A DNA stretch of 57,375 nt. Source: JANXYY01 sp035530875. Lineage in GTDB: Bacteria; Actinomycetota; Actinomycetes; Nanopelagicales; Nanopelagicaceae. The stretch spans positions 1 through 57,375 of the forward strand of contig DATKUB010000011.1 of NCBI GenBank assembly GCA_035530875.1. The letters are read 5' to 3'. Shown here in pieces: positions 52,161-57,375 of the stretch (position 1 is its first letter; every line of letters begins with the position of its first letter). A program made the translations under genes and the position numbers. The notes under the pieces were generated by a model that worked only from the letters and a program-made list of their open reading frames with translations, was not told where the DNA came from and ran no database searches.

Positions 52161-53876
52161 CTAAGAAATATGGGCAAGAGATTCCGCCGGGAGTTCAAAC
52201 CATCGAAGGTGTTCAAATCCGGCTCCCAATTCTTTGAGAATCTCGACGCCGGCACTGGCTTGGCTCGGAATGGCCCTACCCGCTGCCAGGACCTGGGCAT
52301 CGGCAAGGTGCTCTTGGAGAATCGATTCGTCGGCACGAGTATGTTCGGTTGGGTAAATCATCTTTCCGTCGGCGTCGTAACTTACTTTGTTAAGGCGCAT
52401 GGGTGGCTCAACAGCGCCACGATAGTGATGCCAGATCCCGGTAACTGAATCAAACCGGTAGTCGGCTAGAAACTTTGATCCATGATTGGCAATAAACAGC
52501 ACTGCGTTGGTGAGGTAGTCGGCCACTTCGTCGCAGAGAAAATAATTAAAGTTGAGCCGGACCCAACCCGGCTTGATTCCTTCGCAGCCGCCGCTGATTT
52601 GCGCTTCAAATTCATGACTTCGCTCGAGATCGATTCCGAGAAGGCGGTGACCATATGGACCGGCACACGAACAGCCGCCGCGCGATTGGATACCGAATAA
52701 GTCATTTAGAAGTGCGACCACAAAATTGTGGTGAAGAAATTTGCCACTTGAACCTTTAACGATGAATGAGAGAATCGAGAGTCTCTCTGCTTCCAGGTTC
52801 CCAAGAATTTCGATGTTCTGGTTACTGCTCCAAGCCGCTGTGGCACGTCGGAGGAGACGTTCCTCTAGTGCTCTTATCATTTCAACGCCGACGGCTTCCT
52901 TGAGTTGGAAGACTAGCCCCGCTCTGATGGATTCGATAATCGCTGGCGTCCCGCCCTCCTCCCGATGAGTTGGATCGGCAAGGTATAGATGAGCATCTGA
53001 ATTGACATAGGCAACAGTGCCGCCTCCGACAATCACGGGCACGGTATTGCTCGTCAGCGACTTAGAGACAACCAGCACGCCAGGCGTTCCAGGCCCACCA
53101 ACAAACTTATGTGGGCTAAGGAAAATAGCATCCATGCCGGAGTCGGCATCGGGGTGCATATCGATCTGCACGTATGGTGCAGCAGCGGCGAAGTCCCAGA
53201 ATGAAAGTGCACCATGCTCGTGTAACGACTTGGCGATGGAGTACGTGTCGCTGATGATGCCCGTTACGTTGCTGGCTGCTGAGAAGGATCCTATTTTCAG
53301 GGGTCTCGTTGAGTATTCCTCAAGCATTTCGCGAAGGTGCGATTGGTCGATATGCCCGTCTACATCCTCATGGATGGTGACAACATCACAAATGGATTCG
53401 CGCCATGGCAGATCGTTGCTGTGGTGCTCGTAAGGTCCGATAAAGACCACCGGTCGCTGGTCAAGCGGGATCTGGTCGGAGAGCTTCCACTTTCTGTCCA
53501 GATCAAACGGAATCCGCAGATTTAGAATGCCGATCAACTTATCTATTGCCCCGGTAGACCCAGAGCCAGTGAAAATGACGACATCGTTTGGATCACCGCC
53601 GACCGCATCATGGATAATTTTTCTTGCATCTTCCCTCAGTCGCGTTGTTTGCAGACCAGTTCCACTCGCCTCGGTGTGGGTGTTCGCGTAACGTGGTAAA
53701 ACTTCTGCCCTGATGAAATCTTCAATGAAGCTCAGGGCTCGGCCGCTTGCGGTGTAATCGGCGTAGGTGATCCGGCGTGGCCCATATGGACCGTCCATGA
53801 CCTGATCTTCGCCAATTACGGACTCGCGGATTCGGGCCAAGATTGGTTTTTCAGGGATGGTGTCCATGGTTGGCAA
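52161..53876 (-). CDS. Class V aminotransferase (cysteine desulfurase-like)
   Basis: A 571-residue PLP enzyme, longer than SufS (about 410). The core has the substrate loop NTHTEASGTGLQTTRLREDA, VVIFTGSGSTGAIDKL, and the PLP lysine in SPHKFVGGPGTPGVLVVS. The C-terminal 150 residues form an extension (GCSCAGPYGHRLLGIDLERS and beyond). It is related to cysteine desulfurases and selenocysteine lyases, but the substrate is unknown. It is divergent from clpS with a short gap. Confidence 0.9.
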   Translation of the reverse strand: MPTMDTIPEKPILARIRESVIGEDQVMDGPYGPRRITYADYTASGRALSFIEDFIRAEVLPRYANTHTEASGTGLQTTRLREDARKIIHDAVGGDPNDVVIFTGSGSTGAIDKLIGILNLRIPFDLDRKWKLSDQIPLDQRPVVFIGPYEHHSNDLPWRESICDVVTIHEDVDGHIDQSHLREMLEEYSTRPLKIGSFSAASNVTGIISDTYSIAKSLHEHGALSFWDFAAAAPYVQIDMHPDADSGMDAIFLSPHKFVGGPGTPGVLVVSKSLTSNTVPVIVGGGTVAYVNSDAHLYLADPTHREEGGTPAIIESIRAGLVFQLKEAVGVEMIRALEERLLRRATAAWSSNQNIEILGNLEAERLSILSFIVKGSSGKFLHHNFVVALLNDLFGIQSRGGCSCAGPYGHRLLGIDLERSHEFEAQISGGCEGIKPGWVRLNFNYFLCDEVADYLTNAVLFIANHGSKFLADYRFDSVTGIWHHYRGAVEPPMRLNKVSYDADGKMIYPTEHTRADESILQEHLADAQVLAAGRAIPSQASAGVEILKELGAGFEHLRWFELPAESLAHIS

Positions 53877-53929
53877 CGTTACTACGCTGGAATGATTGGT
53901 GGAGGCACGTGAGGAAAGGGGAACGTTCG

Positions 53930-54220
53930 GTGGTTCAAGTTTCGACCAGTCCGGCAGAACTCATGCCAGATGTTGAACTTCTGCCCCAATCGCCTTGGAT
54001 CACGATCGTTTGGAATGATCCCGTAAACTTGATGTCTTACGTCACACACGTCCTGATGCTGATCTTCGGTTACTCGCGTGAGCGTGCGACGGTGTTGATG
54101 CTCCAGGTCCACAATGAAGGCAAGGCAGTGGTGTCCTCTGGGTCACGTGAGGAAATGGAAAGAGATGTCGAGCGGTTACATGCGTACGGCCTGTGGGCCA
54201 CTCTCGAACAGGTCGGCTGA
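53930..54220 (+). CDS. clpS: ClpS adaptor protein
   Basis: A 96-residue ClpS, the adaptor that delivers N-end rule substrates to the ClpC/ClpP protease. The core ITIVWNDPVNLMSYVTHVLM and VHNEGKAVVSSGSREEMERD is typical of actinobacterial ClpS. GTG 53930 has GGAAAGGGGA upstream; GTG 53909 is the alternative. It starts a run of genes with the usual actinobacterial order and overlaps the DUF2017 gene by one base (TGATG). Confidence 0.95.
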   Translation: MVQVSTSPAELMPDVELLPQSPWITIVWNDPVNLMSYVTHVLMLIFGYSRERATVLMLQVHNEGKAVVSSGSREEMERDVERLHAYGLWATLEQVG

Positions 54221-54762
54221 TGGCAACATTTGCAAAAACGCCGAATGGATTGCGCCTTAATCTAGACGAGGCGGAAACCGCAATATTGCGACAGATGGCC
54301 ACAGAAGTACTGGGCATCTTGTCCGAGGCAGGTCCGACGGAGGACGGGCTTGATCCACTTGCGCGTCTGGTGGAGATTTCAACTAGCGATGAATTGCCAA
54401 CGGACCCGATCTTGGCTCGTCTTTTTCCAAATGCGTACGAAGACGATGCCTGGGCAAGCGAGTTTCGTCGCTACACGGAGGCACCCCTTCATCGCGCCAA
54501 GCAAGAGGCTATAACCCACGTTCTTGACTCGCTTCCTCAAAGTGGCGAATCCGACATCGCCTTGGATCTCCCAGCAGTCGATGAGTGGCTCCGCGCGATT
54601 AACGACATCCGACTGGCCCTGGGCGTCGTTCTGGACGTTGATGAAAATAGTGAGGAGCGTTTCGCACAATTGGAAGATACGCACCCGCTTTTGTTCACTT
54701 TCCAGGTATTCAATTGGCTGGGCTGGGTACTTGAGAATTTGCTAGCAACCGTTACTGAATAA
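54220..54762 (+). CDS. DUF2017-domain protein
   Basis: A 180-residue protein found in actinobacteria between clpS and mec. The family pattern includes LNLDEAETAILRQMATEVLG and the C-terminal LFTFQVFNWLGWVLENLL. Function unknown; gene order links it to ClpS. ATG 54220 is chosen because it overlaps the clpS stop. Confidence 0.93.
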   Translation: MATFAKTPNGLRLNLDEAETAILRQMATEVLGILSEAGPTEDGLDPLARLVEISTSDELPTDPILARLFPNAYEDDAWASEFRRYTEAPLHRAKQEAITHVLDSLPQSGESDIALDLPAVDEWLRAINDIRLALGVVLDVDENSEERFAQLEDTHPLLFTFQVFNWLGWVLENLLATVTE

Positions 54763-54785
54763 GAATTACTGAATAAGATTTTCCC

Positions 54786-55199
54786 ATGTTAAGGATTCGA
54801 CGGGCTATCGCCGACCACATGCTCACCCACGCGCTCGCTGATCACCCGGACGAGGCGTGTGGCGTGGTTGCCGGAAAAATTGACAGCGATCTGCCAGAGC
54901 GATTCATCCCAATGCTCAATGCGGCGCGTTCACCCACCTTTTACGAATTCGATGCAGTTGACCTATTGAAGTTGTACAAGGAGATGGACGCCGCCGGCGA
55001 GGAGCCCGTGGTTATCTACCATTCGCACACCGCAACCCAGGCCTACCCCTCGAGGACCGATATCTCCTATGCCTCAGAGCCCAATGCCCACTACGTGTTG
55101 ATCTCAACCAGGGAAGGGCTCGCTGGAGCCGAAGAATTCCGCTCGTTTCGAATTGTTGATGGCTTGGTCTCCGAAGAGCAGGTAGTTTTCCTCGATTAG
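54786..55199 (+). CDS. mec: Mec-like JAMM metallopeptidase
   Basis: A 137-residue JAMM/MPN protein. The catalytic glutamate E23 and zinc-ligand motif H79-S-H81 with S89 and D92 are present (YHSHTATQAYPSRTD). In Mycobacterium the homologue Mec cuts newly formed cysteine off the sulfur carrier CysO. It is followed at 34 bp by cysO and then cysM, as in that pathway. Confidence 0.94.
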   Translation: MLRIRRAIADHMLTHALADHPDEACGVVAGKIDSDLPERFIPMLNAARSPTFYEFDAVDLLKLYKEMDAAGEEPVVIYHSHTATQAYPSRTDISYASEPNAHYVLISTREGLAGAEEFRSFRIVDGLVSEEQVVFLD

Positions 55200-55233
55200 C
55201 CTCGTGGGAATTATCTGTCCTACCCTCGTGGTT

Positions 55234-55533
55234 ATGACGGATATGAGCCTTGAAGTGCGTATTCCCACCATCTTGCGCCCCTACACGGGTGGCGAGCGAA
55301 TCGTGGAAGCCTCTGGAGTTACTCTGGCTGAGGTAATCACAAACTTAGATTTGAGTTTCAGTGGGCTTGGCGAACGTCTCCTTGAGGATGGCCAACTGCG
55401 ACGCTTCATCAATATCTACATCAACGATGAGGATGTTCGGTTTATGGGTGGACTCGCTGCACCCGTGAAGCCGGGGGACAGTTTGACCATTCTTCCAGCC
55501 GTCGCTGGGGGAAGTGGCGCGACCATTTCATGA
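55234..55533 (+). CDS. cysO: CysO-like ThiS/MoaD sulfur carrier
   Basis: A 99-residue ubiquitin-like protein (RPYTGGERIVEASGVTLAE, NIYINDEDVRFMGGL). CysO normally ends in a diglycine that carries sulfur as thiocarboxylate. Here the diglycine (G92-G93 of PAVAGG) is followed by six more residues, SGATIS, overlapping the start of cysM, so cleavage would be needed to expose it. ATG 55234 is chosen; GTG 55204 and ATG 55243 are in frame. The sulfur is passed to O-phosphoserine by CysM to make cysteine. Confidence 0.92.
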   Translation: MTDMSLEVRIPTILRPYTGGERIVEASGVTLAEVITNLDLSFSGLGERLLEDGQLRRFINIYINDEDVRFMGGLAAPVKPGDSLTILPAVAGGSGATIS

Positions 55534-56480
55534 CCAGGTTCGACTCACTGGCTCACTCTGTGGGTCGTACGCCTCTGGTGGGGTTACCGCATCTTTCACC
55601 CAGTCCAGATGTTCGCTTATGGGCCAAGCTTGAGGATCGAAACCCAACCGGATCAATAAAGGATCGCGTTGCCTTAGCGATGGTCGATCAGGCTGAGCGC
55701 GACGGATTGCTTCGGGCTGGTTCGACAATTCTCGAACCGACAAGTGGAAACACCGGAATCTCTTTAGCCATGATCGCCAAAGTCCGCGGCTACAAACTCG
55801 TATGCGTGATGCCTGAAAACACCTCCGCCGAGCGGACGCAATTGCTCCAGATGTGGGGTGCGCAAGTTATCTATTCCCCAGCAGCGGGCGGATCCAACGA
55901 GGCAGTACGGGTAGCCAGGGAGATCGCTGCACAGAACCCAGACTGGGTCATGCTTTATCAGTATGGAAATGCGGCCAATGCCAGGGCCCATTACGAGGGC
56001 ACGGGACCGGAGATTTTTGCCGACCTGACAAGCATCACTCACTTTGTTGCCGGGCTTGGAACGACCGGAACTCTTATGGGAGCCGGTCGCTTTCTTCGCG
56101 AGAGAAACCCGGAAATCACCATTGTTGCGGCCGAACCGAGGTATGGAGAAGTTGTATACGGACTGCGTAATCTCGATGAGGGCTTCGTGCCCGAACTTTA
56201 TGACGAAGGCGTGATCAATCGCCGTTTCTCGGTTGGGCCGCGCGATGCGGTTGCTAGGGTTCGGGAGTTGCTAAATATCGAAGGCATTTTCGCCGGCATT
56301 TCTACCGGCGCCATTCTTCACGCAGCACTCGCCGTCGGCCGTGAATGTGTTGCTGAGGGCAGGACTGCAGATATCGCGTTTATCGTTTGTGACGCGGGCT
56401 GGAAGTATCTATCAACAGGCGTTTACTCCGGATCGCTTGATGAGGCCGAGGACCGCTTAGACGACCAGGTGTGGGCATAG
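55530..56480 (+). CDS. cysM: CysO-dependent cysteine synthase CysM
   Basis: A 316-residue PLP enzyme of the cysteine synthase family. The PLP lysine is in EDRNPTGSIKDRVALAM, followed by the substrate loop TSGNTGISLAM and the phosphate-binding GLGTTGTLMGAGRFL. By gene context it uses O-phosphoserine and CysO thiocarboxylate. It overlaps cysO by four bases (ATGA) and murI by ten. Confidence 0.96.
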   Translation: MTRFDSLAHSVGRTPLVGLPHLSPSPDVRLWAKLEDRNPTGSIKDRVALAMVDQAERDGLLRAGSTILEPTSGNTGISLAMIAKVRGYKLVCVMPENTSAERTQLLQMWGAQVIYSPAAGGSNEAVRVAREIAAQNPDWVMLYQYGNAANARAHYEGTGPEIFADLTSITHFVAGLGTTGTLMGAGRFLRERNPEITIVAAEPRYGEVVYGLRNLDEGFVPELYDEGVINRRFSVGPRDAVARVRELLNIEGIFAGISTGAILHAALAVGRECVAEGRTADIAFIVCDAGWKYLSTGVYSGSLDEAEDRLDDQVWA

Positions 56481-57298
56481 ACTCTGCTGTCGTGACGGAT
56501 ACCAATGCGCCGATTGGAATTTTTGATTCCGGAGTTGGCGGACTCACGGTGGCCCGGGCCATTCTTGATCAATTGCCTAACGAATCAGTCATCTACCTAG
56601 GCGATACCGCCCGTGGTCCTTATGGCCCAAGACCATTGGCGCAGGTTCGTGCTTTCTCGCTCGAGGCTCTCGATTTCTTGGTCAGCGAAGGCGTGAAGGC
56701 TCTGGTGATTGCCTGCAACAGTGCCAGTGCGGCGATGCTACGAGACGCTCGTGAACGGTATGACGTACCAGTGGTCGAAGTGATTCAACCGGCAGTACGT
56801 CGCGCGGTGGCGGCGACCCGCAATGGGCGGATTGGAGTGATCGGCACGGTCGCGACAATCGAGTCCAAGGCGTATGAAGATACATTCGCCGCCGCGCCCC
56901 AGTTGGTGATCACCTCTAACGCCTGTCCTGCATTCGTGAAATTTGTGGAACGCGGCGAGACCACGGGCCCGGCCATTCTTGAGGCCGCTCGCACCTACCT
57001 AGCTCCGATCATCGCCGCCGAGGTCGACACATTAATTCTTGGCTGCACCCACTATCCGTTGCTTACTGGAGTGATCTCATACGTGATGGGCGAAGGCGTG
57101 ACTCTGGTCTCCAGCGCTGAAGAAACTGCTAAAGATTTGTATCGCACCCTCGTATCAACCGGCGCGCTTAGAGAGAGTTCAGCATCTTCGCCCACCCACC
57201 GATTCATGGCGACGGGCGAATCAGATCTTTTTGCCACTCTTGCTAGTCGTTTTCTCGGGCCCGAAGTGTCGACTGTGGTTCACGCCCAACTTTCCTGA
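56471..57298 (+). CDS. murI: Glutamate racemase MurI
   Basis: A 275-residue racemase that makes D-glutamate for peptidoglycan. The two catalytic cysteines lie in VIACNSASAA and LILGCTHYPL, and the start IGIFDSGVGGLTVARA is typical. The start is uncertain: GTG 56471 (overlapping cysM) or GTG 56492. Location after cysM matches the common actinobacterial order. Confidence 0.96.
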   Translation: MGIDSAVVTDTNAPIGIFDSGVGGLTVARAILDQLPNESVIYLGDTARGPYGPRPLAQVRAFSLEALDFLVSEGVKALVIACNSASAAMLRDARERYDVPVVEVIQPAVRRAVAATRNGRIGVIGTVATIESKAYEDTFAAAPQLVITSNACPAFVKFVERGETTGPAILEAARTYLAPIIAAEVDTLILGCTHYPLLTGVISYVMGEGVTLVSSAEETAKDLYRTLVSTGALRESSASSPTHRFMATGESDLFATLASRFLGPEVSTVVHAQLS

Positions 57299-57375
57299 CG
57301 CCTAAGTTGGATCTGCTCTGCACGAAATCCGCAGAACTAAATTCATCGACGCGGTCAGATAGGGTTCTGGAATGA
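57299..57375. other. Right edge of window
   Basis: Intergenic sequence after murI. An ATG at 57372 could open the next gene, but only four bases of it are inside the window, so nothing can be said about its product. Confidence 0.3.

Noticed and set aside
1..57375. tRNA, rRNA or riboswitch genes
   Set aside because: No cloverleaf with a TTCGA-type loop, rRNA core sequence or recognisable riboswitch core was seen by eye in the intergenic regions; a covariance-model scan could not be run.

Overview
The window is chromosomal DNA of an actinobacterium with moderate G+C content (low to mid fifties by eye, not computed). The evidence is the gene order clpS, DUF2017, mec, cysO, cysM, murI near the right end, a DUF3039 protein, a DUF222/HNH protein, a TetR/MmpL pair and PntAA/PntAB/PntB. 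I cannot name the genus. Dense operons with 4-bp ATGA overlaps suggest a compact, free-living, metabolically flexible organism.

Layout. 1-3180: a CcdA-like membrane protein cut by the window edge, a broken solute-binding protein gene beside a DsrE-like gene, a transposase remnant and a TetR regulator. 3258-7710: MmpL exporter, Rieske ferredoxin, cupin and TDT-family transporter. 7702-19466: a nitrate block. On the minus strand is a coupled operon of a cysteine-containing HTH regulator, an NnrS-like membrane protein, a DUF59 protein and a hemerythrin/DUF2249 protein. Facing away from it are narK, a second regulator of the same architecture and narGHJI. 19497-22851: an acyl-CoA dehydrogenase with an APH-like kinase, and a response regulator lacking its phospho-acceptor aspartate.

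23199-35726 is an aerobic carbon monoxide dehydrogenase island. It holds an XdhC protein, a small unknown, coxM-coxS-coxL (form I active-site loop AYRCSFR), an XdhC-YHS fusion, coxG and five consecutive small one-helix membrane proteins. On the opposite strand are coxD, coxE, three small unknowns (one GIY-YIG-like) and a third XdhC-like protein. The five membrane proteins are the best candidate for an undescribed component: a membrane assembly that could dock CO dehydrogenase/CoxG to the quinone pool.

35881-45758: a DUF389 protein, three GNAT acetyltransferases, a lipoprotein, an sqr-dsrC-dsrE sulfide oxidation cassette, a universal stress protein, a Tat-type lipoprotein with a metallopeptidase-like end (apparently starting at CTG) and a DUF222/HNH protein. 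45799-57375: transhydrogenase genes with a strong terminator, an ornithine carbamoyltransferase, a five-copy 21-bp repeat, DUF3039, a secreted GH18 protein, a class V aminotransferase, and the clpS-to-murI block containing the CysO/Mec/CysM cysteine pathway.

Taken together, CO and sulfide can supply electrons to quinones and nitrate reductase can accept them, with an accompanying module that probably senses or handles nitric oxide. No tRNA, rRNA, CRISPR array or intact mobile element was seen.
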